64,000 nucleotides of DNA, taken from the NCBI GenBank assembly GCA_012103075.1, contig JAAVLQ010000003.1, positions 496,001-560,000 on the forward strand, written 5' to 3'. The position numbers and the translations under genes were made by a program. Shown here piece by piece: positions 41,818 through 53,198 of this stretch. The DNA is from Brucella cytisi (GTDB lineage Bacteria > Pseudomonadota > Alphaproteobacteria > Rhizobiales > Rhizobiaceae). Positions within the stretch are counted from its first letter, which is position 1, and each line of letters starts with the position of its first letter. The notes beneath the pieces were generated by a model, which made no database searches, was not told where the DNA came from, and was given only the letters and a program-made list of their open reading frames with translations.

Positions 41818-42724
41818 ATGCGAAACCTTAATTCGCTGCCCCTCGCCGCGCTGCGAACGATCGAAGCAATCGGGCGTACCGGCACTCTGGCCGCAGCCGC
41901 GTGTGAGCTTGGTGTTACGCACGGAGCACTAAGCCAGCGACTGGCGAAAGCGGAAATCGCACTCGGGCAATCCCTTTTTGTCCGCTCTTCCTATGGTCTC
42001 GAGCCGACGGAAAAATGCCGCACTGTACTGCCGCGCCTGACGGAAGCAGTACTGGCTTTAAGTGAAGTCGTAACGGATTTGCGCGATCCTGATGAAGCAT
42101 CACTGTCAATCACCATGGCACCGGATTTTGCCTCCCACTGGTTCGTACGGAGGGCCACGCATTTTCTCGAGCTGAATCCTGATATATCGATCAGGGTCGA
42201 CCCAAATCGATCTATCATAGATCTCGATACAGAATCCGGGACGTTGGCATCCGGCTCTGTACTGCCGACCTTGCGGGAAACGCAGCAGAGAAGCTCCCGG
42301 ATGAAATTCTGTTCCCCGTCTGTACGCCAAAGATCGCAGAACGTTTGTGTACCCCTACGGACATTCGGTCAGTACCAATCATCCGGGACCAGAACTGGCT
42401 TCGTGGCTGGCATCCGTGGTTATCTGCCTGTGATATGGATCTGTCTGATTTGCCGAACGGGCCGATCTACACTCTAGGATCGCTTTGTCTGAAAGCTGCG
42501 ATTACCGGCCGGGAGTATTCATGGCATGGGAGACTCTAGCGTGCGATGCCTTGGCAGATAAACGTCTAATGCTGCCATTCGAACAGCGCATTCTCACAAA
42601 TGAAGCATACTGGTTCGTGACAAGCCGCGCGGCAGCTCGCAAACCGTGCGTGGCCAGATTCAGGGAATGGCTGAAGTTTGAACTGGACAAATCCATCATC
42701 AGCAGAAGGTTGATTATGAACTAG
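41818..42724 (+). CDS. LysR-family regulator, GcvA-like (frameshifted)
   Basis: About 302 residues. The N-terminal winged helix-turn-helix reads LPLAALRTIEAIGRTGTLAAAACELGVTHGALSQRLAKAE, the GcvA/AmpR-like subgroup that begins with short LN.LPLAALR motifs. The effector domain follows (LSITMAPDFASHWFVRRATH; ALADKRLMLPFEQRIL; AYWFVTSR). Breaks lie near 42225-42260 and near 42500. No divergent target gene is present upstream, so its regulon is not evident from context. The 31-bp repeat lies immediately upstream. Confidence 0.82.
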
Positions 42725-43188
42725 AAATAGGTCTGAAGCGGAACATTGTCCTTTTAAGAAGTTCCAACGCTCGGCTGATGTAAGACGATACAGCTGAAGC
42801 TGAGACCAATCGACAGACACGGTTCAGGGACACGGCAAGTATTGACCGCAATGCTTGGTCTGGAACATGCAAAACCGATCAATCACTCAGCAGCTTGAAC
42901 GAGGTAACGACTGGGCATGGGGTCATAAGGAGAACCTCGTTTCATCCCCCGGTCTTCAATAGCTATTCTTGTGCATTTGGCTGATAACCAAACCAAATTG
43001 AGCGCGAGCCGCGAAATTCTCGAGCATGAACCGGAACTCCATTAACAGGTATTATCGTGCGCTTTACGTCGTGCAAAACCTCCTAATCTGTGATCTCCAA
43101 TCATTGGTGGGCGTGATGCGTCAGAAAAGGGCTCGCGACACATTTGAAGCAATTTTGACCGAGCGTCCTACTTGCAAGTACGCACATG
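42725..43188. other. Gene-free stretch between the two LysR genes
   Basis: About 460 bp between convergent LysR genes. No frame here is convincing and I see no clear hairpin. Confidence 0.5.
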
Positions 43189-44080
43189 TTAAGACCATGC
43201 ACCACTTCTTCCACGCGCCCGCATGCAGTCGATGAACAGGCGAACAGACGGTAGCCGTGCACGTCTGGAATCAAACAGCAGATGAATGGGCAAAGGTGGA
43301 GGTGCGTACTCATCCAGTACACTGCAGAGCTCGCCCGTCGCAAGCCTCTCAGCCACCTGATAACTGAGCACGTTCGCTATGCCGAGGTTTGCGACCGCAG
43401 CCTCAATCTGCGCATCGATGGAAGTTACGGTCAGGCGCGGCTTTACGACGGTGACTTGGGATTTTGGGCCGAACCGCCAATTCGTCCCCGTCCGGATATT
43501 GTCACCAACAATGGCGTCATGGTCCGCAAGCTCCCCGGGCGTTGTGGGTCGACCATGTTCCGCACAATAGCGGGGGCTTGCCACCGAGGATTTGACTCAC
43601 CATACCGACCGCAACCGAGCGCAGGTTACTGTCGCGCGGTTCGCCGACACGTACAGCAACATCAATTCCCTCTTCAATGAGACGGACATTGCGGTCGAGA
43701 AGCATCAAACGCACCGACAAACCTTTATGCGCAGCGAGAATTTCTTCCACCACCGGAAGTACGTGGAGACGGCCGAACATGACCGGCGCAGTAATATGTA
43801 ATTCGCCGCGTGGTGCCGATAGACCGCCCGTTGCGGCTCGCTCGGCCTCTTGCAACTGCGCGAGTATCTCCCGGGCACGTTCAAGCAGGGCAGCGCCCTC
43901 CTCAGTGAGAACAACACTTCGGGTTGAACGTCGAAGAACAGTAATGCCGAGGCGTTGCTCAAGTGCAGCGATTAACCGGGTTACAGCAGGAGCGGATATG
44001 CCCAGATGGCGAGACGCCGCAGCAAAGCCGCCGCGTTCTGCTACTGCGACGAACGTACTCAATTCTGCAAATCGGTCCAT
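43189..44080 (-). CDS. LysR-family regulator (one frameshift)
   Basis: About 297 residues, start MDRFAELSTFVAVAERG. The helix-turn-helix is GGFAAASRHLGISAPAVTRLIAALEQRLG and the effector domain begins GELHITAPVMFGRLHVLPVV. This is the subgroup that often controls a divergent oxidoreductase or GST. The frame breaks near 43575-43590 in a CCCC run, after GGKPPLLCG. Its start is 80 bp from the divergent PNPOx-like gene, which together with the GST further on is its probable target. Confidence 0.87.
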
Positions 44081-44160
44081 ACGATTATTCCGGAAAGTGG
44101 AATTCTGATGTGCCAATTTAGCGGATTATCGTCGAGCATTGAAGCAAATATTCTCCGGGT

Positions 44161-44821
44161 ATGTCGAGTTCATATTTTCACCAGATCTTCGGCGCGGCGG
44201 CGCGCACTCTCGAGGAACAGGCTGGCTCGCGCAACACCTATGCGCACCGTGAAGCCGCCTCCGACGACAGCCGTGATGTGCTGACTGAGCGAGAACTCGG
44301 TTTCCTCCGGGCACGTGACAGCGTTTACCCGGCAAGCGTGACGGCAAATGGCTGGCCCTATGTTCAACATCGTGGTGGCCCGGTCGGGTTCATTCAGTCT
44401 TTGGGCGAAAACCGGATTGGGTTTTGTGACTACCCGGGCAATCGTCAGTACGTCTCCCTTGGAAACGTTATTGAAAGTGGACGCGTCGCCCTGATTGCGA
44501 TGAATTATTCTGCCCGGCAGCGCCTTGCTTATCGGGCATGCCCAAAGGATTATGTCTGCCGATGCTCCTGAGATCGTTCGGGCACTCTCCCACCACGACG
44601 CGCCGCCCGCTGACGTGGCCTTTGTAATCGATGTGATCGGCTTTGATTGGAATTGCCCAAAGTTTATCACGCCGCGTTTTACGCGTGCTGAGATAGAAAC
44701 TGCGGTTGCGAGCCAAATCGCGGCTGAAGTCGAACGTGAAATTGGACCGTTGCGGGAGGAGAATATGCGTTTACGTGCCGAATTAGCACATTTGAAGGCC
44801 ACCGACGAGGAAGCCGACTGA
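44161..44821 (+). CDS. Pyridoxamine 5'-phosphate oxidase-family (FMN-binding split-barrel) protein (one frameshift)
   Basis: About 219 residues. Conserved features: RELGFLRARDSVYPASVTAN, then GWPYVQHRGGPVGF, then IGFCDYPGNRQYVSLGN. This is a split-barrel flavin-binding fold of the PNPOx-like group rather than true PdxH. The frame breaks near 44520, and the C-terminal part (IGHAQRI..., DWNCPKFITPRFTRAEIETA) ends with a helical segment (REENMRLRAELAHLKA). It may act in flavin-dependent reduction or redox defence. It is divergent from LysR and followed by a GST gene, a common small redox cassette. Confidence 0.82.
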
Positions 44822-44926
44822 GAAGCTGAACAGTCAATCATTTCAGGCTTGAAATTGCCGGTTAAACAGATACCCCTGCTTTGGCTCCACTGGATTCTCG
44901 ATGAACTTTAACGGAGAAACTCAAAT

Positions 44927-45610
44927 ATGTATCGTCTATACTATTCACCGGGAGCCTGTTCACTTGCAGTGCATATCGCGCTCGAAGAAGTCGGCGTCGC
45001 CTATGAACTGGAGTTGCGATCGACAAGAGACAGCGAAGGCACTTCCGCACCGGACTTTCTTGCTGTTAATCCGAAGGGGCGCGTGCCGGCACTTCTCGGT
45101 GTTCCCGGTCGCTCCGGCGGTGCTGAAAATCTGTTGACAGAAGCGCCAGCCATCCTGATCTATCTCGCGGAAACTCACTCGAATGCCAATCTGCTTCCAG
45201 CCGAGTTTCATGTCAGAGCCCGATGCATCGAGTGGCTGAACTGGTTGTCGGGAACTGTTCACAGTATGTCGTACGGTCAGTTGTGGAGACCGCAACGCTT
45301 CGTATCTGATAAGGCGCTGTTCGCGTCCGTGCAAGCCAAAGGTCGAACCAATCTTATCGAACAGTATGCATATATTGAGAGCATCATGTCCGATGGACGC
45401 AGCTGGGCGGTGCCAAATGGATACAGCGTGGCCGACGCATTTCTTCTCGTTTTCTGGATTTGGGGCAAGCGTATCGGCTTCGACATGCACGACGCCTATC
45501 CTGCATGGACACGCGCCACTGTAAGGACCCTCAACCGTCCTGCTGTAAGACGCGCCCTCCTGCAAGAAGGTCAGGAAATCGAACCTGTACAGAGCCGCGC
45601 TCAAGTATAA
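44927..45610 (+). CDS. Glutathione S-transferase
   Basis: A 227-residue intact gene. The thioredoxin-like N-terminal domain begins YRLYYSPGACSLAVHIALEE with the PGACS motif of beta-class GSTs. NPKGRVPALL carries the cis-Pro, and LTEAPAILIYLAE is the glutathione-binding segment. The helical C-terminal domain has SVADAFLLVFWIWG. The start is the ATG after GGAGAAA. Cytoplasmic conjugation or peroxidase function is expected. It is probably in one unit with the PNPOx-like gene upstream (105 bp apart). Confidence 0.92.
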   Translation: MYRLYYSPGACSLAVHIALEEVGVAYELELRSTRDSEGTSAPDFLAVNPKGRVPALLGVPGRSGGAENLLTEAPAILIYLAETHSNANLLPAEFHVRARCIEWLNWLSGTVHSMSYGQLWRPQRFVSDKALFASVQAKGRTNLIEQYAYIESIMSDGRSWAVPNGYSVADAFLLVFWIWGKRIGFDMHDAYPAWTRATVRTLNRPAVRRALLQEGQEIEPVQSRAQV

Positions 45611-45648
45611 CGCGCAAATTTAATTCAGCTGACGGAAGATGTTTTCCG

Positions 45649-47711
45649 TCAGCAAACCCGGATGCCTCTTATAGACCAAACCGGAAATTTGCGGAACTTG
45701 TCGCGATAACGCGGCACAATACATTCCCCCTCACCAGCAATCAGGCGCCAGTGAGTGTCGCCAATCTCGGCAAGAACCGCTCGCCGACGACCAGCTCCAA
45801 CTATTCGAAACTCGGGCCACGTCTTATCGCGCCTTCTGCTGTTCAGCGTCCCTGCTGCATAGCTGGGATCGGCATCGATGATGTAAATCAAACGCCACAT
45901 CGGGATTAGGTCAGTGCACGGGTACTTAACGCACACTGTTACCAGCGACGGGTGTACCTTGCCAGCCAGCATTTCGCAATCCATCCACCAGAGCAGAGGC
46001 GATAGTATCTGTAGCCTGATGTTTTTGTATACCCCAAACGGATCTCTAGCCAGTTCAGGTGAAATCTGCGCCATCCGGGCCAACGCTTTTATTGCCTCCT
46101 CCTTGCGACCCAATTTACCCTCAGCGATAGCCACGAACGACCAGCTTATTGCCGAGCCATCCACACTTGATGCCAAGGCAAGCTTAAGCATTTCATCATA
46201 TCGGTTCTTCAAATAACAATCGATCACAACGAGATGGTAATACCAACCCGGCGGATTTACTGATTTTTCAATCGCTTTTCTGAAGCATCGTGACACCTTC
46301 ATTGAATTTGCCACGAACAGCCAGCCGCCATCCCAGTTGAGCCAAAGTGTCCGGATCGTTCGGATTGAGTTTGAGGGCCTCTCGTTGATATTGTTCGCTC
46401 AGCGCGAAATCCCCCATGTAATGATAAATCGATCCCAGTGCTTTCAATGCGTTGATATTTTTGCCGTCCAGGGACAAACCATGCAAGGCTGAACTCAGAC
46501 CTCGTTCGTAAGCGACCGATCTATCGTTGTCGGGAGCCCAGCCAAAACGGCCTGCATCCATCTGCAACCATCCCAGCATTGCCCGGGCGTCAGCATACCC
46601 CGGGTCTCTTTCAACAGCCTTTTCCGGGCATGCAATGGCAGGTTTGAAATGATCCAGACTCAATGATCTTCTGTATTCATATGCCATCATAACACAGTCG
46701 TAACTCGCGGAACTGGTGGAACTCCAATTCAGCAGTTTCGAATTCTTTCGATTTCGGATTATTCCATATGGTTCGCTCAATGCTGATGCTGCCGATGCAG
46801 AAATATCATCCTCGATATTCAGCAAGGAACCGGGCGAATAATCCCGATTATACTCGCCAATCCATACAATCTGCCGCGTTCCCGCGTTTAGCAGGCGAGC
46901 CGTGACGCGTAGCGATGAATTATCTTCCGTTAGTATGACTGTACCATCGAGAAGATAATCAAGCCCCATGTCGCGAGCATTTGAAACCGGATCTGCACCA
47001 TTTTCATCTTCCTCGTGCAGAGAGTACAACCTGATATCGGGAAACTTGTCCGGGTTTCTGATCAGGGCATCCGTCATCCGCGGGCCAAGAGAATCTTTCT
47101 TGGCCAGTGCACCATAGGTCACAAATGGGAGTACCGCGATCGCCGGACCATGAACAATTTCTCCATTTGTTGTTCGAAACCAGTACAAACTGCCCAAAAG
47201 CAAGAGACCAGCTACAAGCGCGGCTCCTGACAGCCCTACCCCCGCTCCAGGGAAATGAAAGCATGAACTGCCAGCCAACCCTTTTCCTTGTGGTAGACTG
47301 ACGTTTGTCTTCCCGATCAGGTGTGGCTAAACCCGGGAGTACTAACGCCTCCTCCACTACAGGGATATACTGGCCTTTCGGTATCGTGATCCTCAAAGGA
47401 TTGTTGCGCCCGGCCGAAACGTAATAGCTATCTAGATCGTGCCTTAATCTTCTGGCTTCCGGGCGCACGATTGGATCGGTCTGAGGATCGAAATTTTCAT
47501 CGCGACCAAATACAACTGTTGCGATTGTGTATCCTTTAAGCCCGTTTTCCCGCCCTGCCAGAAGCTCTCCTATAAGATAGTTCAGTAACTGCCTGCGTCT
47601 CGGCGTAGAACGAAAGTCAGTACTATCCAGAATCCTTTGTAACTCGGCAAGAACCGCCTCCTTGCGCGGATGCACCCGAGATGCAGGCATACTGTTCGTG
47701 TCGATTGGCAT
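45649..47711 (-). CDS. ToxR-like membrane TPR regulator, copy B (frameshifted)
   Basis: Start MPIDTNSMPASRV. The N-terminal domain matches copies A and C: TPRRRQLLNYLIGELLAG, then KGYTIATVVFGRDENFDPQT, DPIVRPEARRLRHDLDSYYV and ITIPKGQYIPV. A membrane segment follows (LSGAALVAGLLLLGSLYWF, about 47180-47240). Then comes an FlgO/adenylate-cyclase-like segment (IAVLPFVTYGALAKKDSLGPRMTDALI, later RVTARLLNAGTRQIVWIGEYNRD), followed by TPRs (ALKALGSIYHYMGDFALSEQYQREALKLNPNDPDTLAQLGW). Breaks lie near 47300 and near 46290. The true stop is uncertain. The last 90 codons to 45649 do not look like TPR, and the gene may end near 45930. Confidence 0.75.
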
Positions 47712-48326
47712 AGAGGTTTATCCCAGACTGCTGTTCCGCCAATGATGCAGCCAATAACGCACACCAACTTGCCAGCTAACAGATTGTTCTCCACCCTTGA
47801 CCAGTCTGGCCACTTTCAAGATATTTGGCACAATCCTCATTTATTCCCCTATCATATTAGCATATATTGTAATATTATTGTACGCATTATTCAATTTTAT
47901 ATTTCAAGAATTGCTCTATTCAAAGTTCGGTTGAACATAGTACTTATTTTCCGCTTAACTCCTTGGGACGGAAGTGATGTGATTGGTGCCGAACAGCCCG
48001 CATTCAGGCTATTCCACTCGTGCGGGTTCATCCGATCCCCGTATAAAGCATTTCTATTTAATTGAATCAGATCAACTCACTAACCATATATTGTGAGATG
48101 CTTATTCAACCGATAACCGTTGCATATTTTTCGGAATACGCTCTACGGTTGCCGCGAAGCTCTCGTCTTCGCTTCGGACGCGGTTGCACGGGTCCAACGA
48201 TACCTTCACGAACCTATATAACGCCCGGCGAATGGCCATACCGTATTATGAATTCCTGAAACTGATGTGACTTCCACGAACCTCTGCTAAAAATGAAAAA
48301 CATGTAGGTTTATGTTGATGAATTTG
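47712..48326. other. AT-rich intergenic region
   Basis: About 600 bp, very AT-rich at 47830-47930 and 48040-48130. It probably holds the promoter of TPR regulator B. No gene is supported. Confidence 0.5.
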
Positions 48327-49043
48327 TTACGAAGCCGTCCAATGCCCATTGATAAACCGACGTGTCGGTTCGAAAGAAACCCAATCGCGGCGTAGCAAGA
48401 TCAAGAATACAAAAACAACTGCGGTCCACACTATCGTCAATGCAAACATCCAGACCCGGACATGACTTCCTTTAACTCCGAACTGATAACCGAGAGAGAA
48501 CATGCTGGTTACCATTGCCCCGATCAGCAGCCAGAAAACCTGCCCGGGGAGTGGCGTGCCAAACGCAACTCTTTGAGCCGTAGTTGCATCAAACATTTCA
48601 TTTACAGACGTTAATAATAAGACTGTAACAGGGCCGGCTCTTTGCCTGCGATTTCTATCATGTGTTTCCCGATATATCTGCAAAGCTGACGTCCGAGCGT
48701 TTAGGTCGTCCAGAATAAATTCGTCTTGCCCCATCTTCGCAAACTGCAGTCTGATACTCGGATAGTCTTCAATCAATTTTGCAACCGGAGTGGTCCCTCC
48801 GTCCGAAATCAATTTGGCCCGCAACCATACGGTTCCTATCGAATTTGCTTCGAGCAACGCGCCTTCACGGCGCTCACTGAACCGGGTCGTGGAATATAAT
48901 AGGGTGAGAGCGAGGAGAAACGCGAGTAAGCCCAACATACCCGTCACAACCACACCTATATTCTCCAAATGCTTTTGAACGGACTGTCTTCTGAAACACC
49001 CGAACCAATAGCCAGTTTCATGCGCAAATAATTGCCCGATCAA
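48327..49043 (-). CDS. DUF4239-like (bestrophin-like) membrane protein
   Basis: About 238 residues with no visible frameshift, although the first 25 residues are unusual and the true start could be slightly internal. A first membrane segment (IGVVVTGMLGLLAFLLALTLL) is followed by the family-typical RFSERREGALLEANSIGTVWLRAKLI. A helical middle ends in VNEMFDATTAQRVAF, and two C-terminal membrane segments follow (VFWLLIGAMVTSMFSLGYQFG; VWMFALTIVWTAVVFVFLILL). Function of the family is unknown; related proteins are proposed channels. It stands alone on the minus strand. Confidence 0.75.
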   Translation of the reverse strand: MIGQLFAHETGYWFGCFRRQSVQKHLENIGVVVTGMLGLLAFLLALTLLYSTTRFSERREGALLEANSIGTVWLRAKLISDGGTTPVAKLIEDYPSIRLQFAKMGQDEFILDDLNARTSALQIYRETHDRNRRQRAGPVTVLLLTSVNEMFDATTAQRVAFGTPLPGQVFWLLIGAMVTSMFSLGYQFGVKGSHVRVWMFALTIVWTAVVFVFLILLRRDWVSFEPTRRFINGHWTAS

Positions 49044-49449
49044 AAGTAACGCTGCAACTGTTAAATAACTTCACTTTTCAAGTTCTATTACCACATGCAT
49101 TCAGTATCTCAGGAGAAATATTAACACGCAGTTCATTGTTTATTTTCATCTTTGTATTGAAACAACACCTTCACTTATTCAAAAAAACATTCTTAGAACT
49201 GTATCTCTAACATAATGTATCGGAAATTAATCATTATATAATTAACTAATTCAACTTTTAATTTCTGAGATCGGTTGATTCTTTCTGATTATTCTTTACG
49301 TGAACAGTGGCATTCTCGCCCCAATGCGCAGATGCAAAATCGTGCCACGCAGCAAGTTTCTATTGTCTCCACCAATCGTCACCGCTGGAGACCGCCAAAA
49401 GCAGCAATATGGATGACCTCGCCCAACGACACGTCAATCTGCCTCGGCA
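49044..49449. other. AT-rich intergenic region
   Basis: About 400 bp, markedly AT-rich at 49080-49270. No supported gene. Probably the promoter zone for the DUF4239-like gene. Confidence 0.5.
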
Positions 49450-49778
49450 TTATTCAGCGTTTACTGAAATAACACTTCCGTTATGCATCACGTTGCAGCT
49501 TGCATACTTCCCTCAGCATTTAACCTCACTTCGTAAGTGTTCGCGTCGATTCTCCGGGAACTAACGGGAAGCGTTTTACTTGGATTGGTTGACAGCGCCC
49601 TTGCTGCTTCGTTCGCACACACCAGCTGTAGATCGGCCGGCGCTGTCTCAACAGCTGTTCTCGACATCTGATCAGGCGTTGGTCCATCACTTACGCATCC
49701 TGCAAGAACAAACGACAACGGCGCTGCAAACACAGAAAACCTAACCTTGCTCGAAATACAGAAATTTTCTGATAGCAT
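49450..49778 (-). CDS. Small lipoprotein (one frameshift)
   Basis: About 109 residues. The signal peptide ends in a lipobox (LAGC, Cys about residue 28), so it is probably outer-membrane anchored. The mature part begins VSDGPTPDQMSRTAVETAPA, then LVCANEAARALS and RIDANTYEVRLNAEG. A break near 49487, just after QAAT, hides the natural end (NGSVISVNAE, stop at 49450-49452). It lies 12 bp downstream of the L,D-transpeptidase gene on the same strand and is probably co-transcribed. The family is known only as conserved alphaproteobacterial lipoproteins. Confidence 0.68.
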
Positions 49779-49789
49779 CAGTTTCCTCC

Positions 49790-50481
49790 CTAGATCCCTT
49801 TGTAAAGCGCCGCACCTTGCATCAGAACGACCACTTTTGCTCCTACCTTTACTCGTGAATAGAGATCTGTAACATCATCGTTATTCATGCGAACACAACC
49901 GGACGAAACGTCCGGGCCGATAGTCCACGGCTCGGGTGTCCCGTGTATCCGGTAAATGGTGTCCTGATCGCCGCTGTATAAATAAAGCGCGCGTGCCCCA
50001 ACGGGTTATCCGGCCCGCCCGACATCCCACCGGCATACTTTACCGCATTCGGATCGCGTGCCACCATTTCCGCTGGCGGAGTCCGTGTCGGCCACTCCGC
50101 CATTCGACCGACCCGAACTATGCCAGCCCATCCAAACCCCTCCCGTCCAACGCCTATTCCATAACGAACCGCCTGCTGACCGGGTTGAACCAGATAGAGG
50201 AAATGCTGATTACCATCGATAATGATCGTACCGGGTTCTTCCGCGGTCCTGAATGGGACGACACGGCGTCGAAAGGCCTCGGGGACCTGTCCATTCTTTT
50301 TGTAATACTGGTAGGCTTTGGACCGATTGTAATCGCTCCATTGCCGGGTAGCAGGATTATAAACCTGCGTACCAGCTGCCCACGTCAATCCAGCGAAACT
50401 TGCAACCCCCACACCAGCTAGGACAAGGGCTGACAGAATTCGCTGTTTGGGTAGTAAGCGAAGTGGACGTGTTTTGTTCAT
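49790..50481 (-). CDS. L,D-transpeptidase, YkuD family (one frameshift)
   Basis: About 230 residues, start MNKTRPLRLLPKQR, with an N-terminal membrane or signal segment (ILSALVLAGVGVASFAGLTW). The YkuD domain shows GTIIIDGNQHFLYLV, then YGIGVGREGFGW and MSGGPDNPLG, then IYRIHGTPEPWTIGPDVSSG with the catalytic C-V-R following at about 49890. The break near 50000 is a lost G in GGGG. The enzyme would cross-link peptidoglycan stems or attach proteins to them in the periplasm. Its start overlaps the stop of the betaine-type binding-protein gene upstream. Confidence 0.88.
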
Positions 50482-51435
50482 TGAACCCATCCCTTAATGC
50501 GAGCCTTGTGCGAAGCAACCCAGCTAACCGCGAAGTCGTAGGGCTTTTGTTTCTTTACTTCGACTGCGTATGCCATCTGTGAAGCTTCATCGGGTGTAAA
50601 GTTAATATTGTTCAAAAACTTGACAACGTCCGGATGCCGTTTGACCAGGGAAGCCGCATAACCAACCTGAACTCGCCTGTTGACCATGCAGTTCTAGCGG
50701 TCGATTTTGTAAACCACGCTGGATCGTCTATCGGTAAAGTAATCATCCATTGGGAAGCATCATGTTCTGGTTCGGTCAGTCGCTGTATATCGTGAAGCTT
50801 AAACACATAGTGGGGCGCATAACAGGCGAAAACCATGGGTTGGCCGGTCGCTTCCGCGGCGTCCACTGCGGCCATTCCAACGTCTTCACTGGCTTCAAGT
50901 AAATCCAGATTCTTCGAATAGCCGTAGCTTTTGGCGCGGATTTTTTCAATTGGCGTCATCGACCGGGAAGCAGCTCCCACCCACATTTCCCCTTGCCATC
51001 ACCATTGGTGTCCAGCCCGGCGGTTTTCGCTGCATCATTGAGATCACTAATGTCTCGAATACCAACCGTTTCCACTGCCGCGCGAGTAGCGCATATTCCT
51101 TGCCATGCAGGCATACTTTTGGGGCTCAATGCCACTTTCTTTTCTTCATCGACATACTGTTTGACCAGATTATCGAGGTTAGGTCTCCAGATTTCGGGGT
51201 GAACATCCACCGTTCCCTTTTGGAGACCATTGAACGCCGTTAGCGTACCCATTTCCTCGACACGGGCGTCCAATCCGAACTCATCCTTGATGACAACCTT
51301 CATAATATTTGCAGATACCTGACCAGACGGCCAGTTTGGCATGGCAATCACAAGGTCACTTGCTGATGAAGGAGCAACCCCAAAGCCAATGAACAATGTT
51401 GCTGCGAGCAGAGCTTTCCCGATCGGACAACGCAT
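50478..51435 (-). CDS. Glycine-betaine/choline-type ABC substrate-binding protein, OpuAC family (frameshifted)
   Basis: About 318 residues, start MRCPIGKALLAATLFIG with a Sec signal peptide ending near SSAS. The OpuAC fold shows DLVIAMPNWPSGQVSANIMK, then NGLQKGTVDVHPEIWRPNLD, GICATRAAVETVGIRDISDL and PMVFACYAPHYVFKLHDI. The end is VVKFLNNINFTPDEASQMAY. Breaks lie near 50970 and around 50670-50700. It binds quaternary amines in the periplasm. No ATPase or permease is adjacent, so it would have to work with a transporter encoded elsewhere. An AraC regulator gene lies upstream on the same strand. Confidence 0.83.
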
Positions 51436-51500
51436 GCATCTCCTCCTGTACCAAGAGGAACAGGTTCCTCGAGTGTGACGGAAATGTCGAGCGTGCAACG

Positions 51501-51524
51501 GTAACAAGCATGATCTGTTACAGT
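51501..51524. promoter_or_regulatory. GTAACA-N9-TGTTAC dyad upstream of the betaine-type binding-protein gene
   Basis: An inverted repeat 65-90 bp upstream of the start at 51435. Its right arm belongs to a 9-mer, TGTTACAGT (51516-51524), which also occurs in both arms of the repeat at 31404/31537 and at 53498-53506. Possible operator. Confidence 0.45.
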
Positions 51525-51528
51525 AAAT

Positions 51529-51875
51529 TCATGAGGCCCCGTGAATGAGCAGCGACTTTTCTTGCGGGCGGTATTTCCGAATTTCGATATTCAGACCAGT
51601 ATCGGAACGCAGCAGCTTTCGATGTTCCGTTTCATTGGGTGTGACCGAATACCCCGGATCGATGAGGGCGTATCTGCCGCTCAACGGTGAAAATGAATCA
51701 CACCTAGTTCATTCGAACCTCTCCACGGCCATGCCATACCTCCACAGGATTTCGGAGCGACGTTGGAGCAGTCTGACGATACGTGTCGTCATCCACCATG
51801 CCATGGTTTGGCTGGATACCGCATTCTGGAAAGACGTCGGCACCGAATAACGCCATCCCGTCGGTGCCGCGTGAT
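51529..51875 (-). pseudogene. Unassigned short coding remnant between AraC and the binding protein
   Basis: Two adjoining frames on the minus strand read as protein-like text. One contains GMALFGADVFPECGIQPNHG, then a polar stretch ending GEVRMN (about 51875-51720). After a break comes a second containing GRYALIDPGYSVTPNETEHR, ending LLIHGAS with a stop at 51529-51531. No start codon is convincing and I recognise no family. It might be a short gene of about 110 residues in the AraC/betaine unit, or debris. Confidence 0.3.
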
Positions 51876-51889
51876 GAATCAGTGCACCT

Positions 51890-52850
51890 TCAGGCAGCAA
51901 CCCGGCTTCGTTTGAGCGTTTCGCTGGGTAACTCACCAAACAGGTCATGATACCATTTTGCAAATCGTCCAAGCTCGCTTATACCCCAATTATTGGCCAC
52001 GACCGTTATAGTGCAATTGCGCTCCGCTTCACTGGCAAGATTCTGGCGGATGCGATGTAATCTAATCCTTCGCACATAGGCCTGAGGCGTTATGTCGATA
52101 ATTTCGGCAAAGGCACGACACAACGTTCTGCGGGAGGCATTAGCCGCACTGGCAATCTCATCAAGCGACATGGGATGGGAGAGATTATCATATATATATG
52201 CTCTTGCACGGAGGAAAACTGCATTGTGGCGGTTGCGACTGGCGCGACGAAGAAGATCGACAGGGGGCGTCCGGGTGCTGGATAATTGCACTCAGGAGCT
52301 CTCGTGTGGCGTTACCCCCATTCGAGGTCCCGGAATGGATCAAACTGAACATATATGTCAGATGAGCAAGTGTATGGGGATCCATCTTGCGGGCATGGAT
52401 ACCAGTTCCGCCAAGCGTCGCTCTATCAAGAACAATGTCTTCGTCGGCAGCGAAACGCTCGAGCAGGTCCAGTGGAAGCGATGCAACTGCATAGATCGAT
52501 CCCTCACTATACAATGCATCATGTTCGTCTCCGGCATGGAATATACCCATCTCGCCGGTTTCTACTTCTAGTAACCATTGGCGATTGCCCGGAGGCAAAA
52601 TAAGTCCAACACCAATGCTTAACACATCGCACGACAACGGCCCCCGGAGGGCGACCTTTCCACCAATTTTGCCCGTTGAGCAGATAACACCATCTACTTC
52701 CGCATAAGCCAGACTTCCAGCATTCAGCTTGGTTGAACATTGCGTTGCCGTCAGATTGGCATGTCGGACAGCTTCGCTAAGATCGTCAATCTGGGAAATC
52801 GGTATACAAGTGAACGTCCCACCTTCAGTGTTCGAACCTCCTTCACTCAT
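51890..52850 (-). CDS. AraC-family transcriptional regulator (one frameshift)
   Basis: About 320 residues, start MSEGGSNTEGG. The N-terminal sensing domain (KIGGKVALRGPLSCDVLSIG, GEMGIFHAGDEHDALYSEGS) resembles the AraC-binding-like cupin type. After a break near 52190-52270 the C-terminal double helix-turn-helix follows: MSLDEIASAANASRRTLCRAF, then ITPQAYVRRIRLHRIRQNL, CTITVVANNWGISELGRFAK and YHDLFGELPSETL. It is upstream of the betaine-type binding-protein gene and may respond to quaternary amines. That link is inference from position. Confidence 0.85.
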
Positions 52851-53198
52851 CTCGAGTCCCTCCCTCATGCGACATACCCAATTTTATGAATCGTTAAATT
52901 ATTACAGATTTACCCTCATCATATTATAAATATAATTTGATATTTATCATAGAATCTTAATAAGATCGCAATCAACTCTGCATTGTATTTCTACGTTACT
53001 TATAGTTGATCGTATACAATACTTTAAGTTGCAGAGTGTATCCTTACCGATGGAGTCTCGATGCTACCAGAAGCGAATGAAACTATAAACTGCCTGAAGC
53101 GACGGTTACTTCACCAGCACGAAATTCGACTGCTACGGCATATCTATGGCCAAAGTTCATCTCGTCGTACTAGGGACTTGGAGCAATTGCCTTCAGCA
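52851..53198. other. AT-rich intergenic region
   Basis: About 350 bp, very AT-rich at 52880-53030, probably the AraC promoter. A frame of 78 codons (53061-53297, plus strand, GGAG before its ATG) overlaps the next minus-strand gene and is not supported by composition or family. Confidence 0.45.

Noticed and set aside
43026..43235. Short frame between the two LysR genes
   Set aside because: It overlaps the 3' end of the minus-strand LysR gene and has no coding features.
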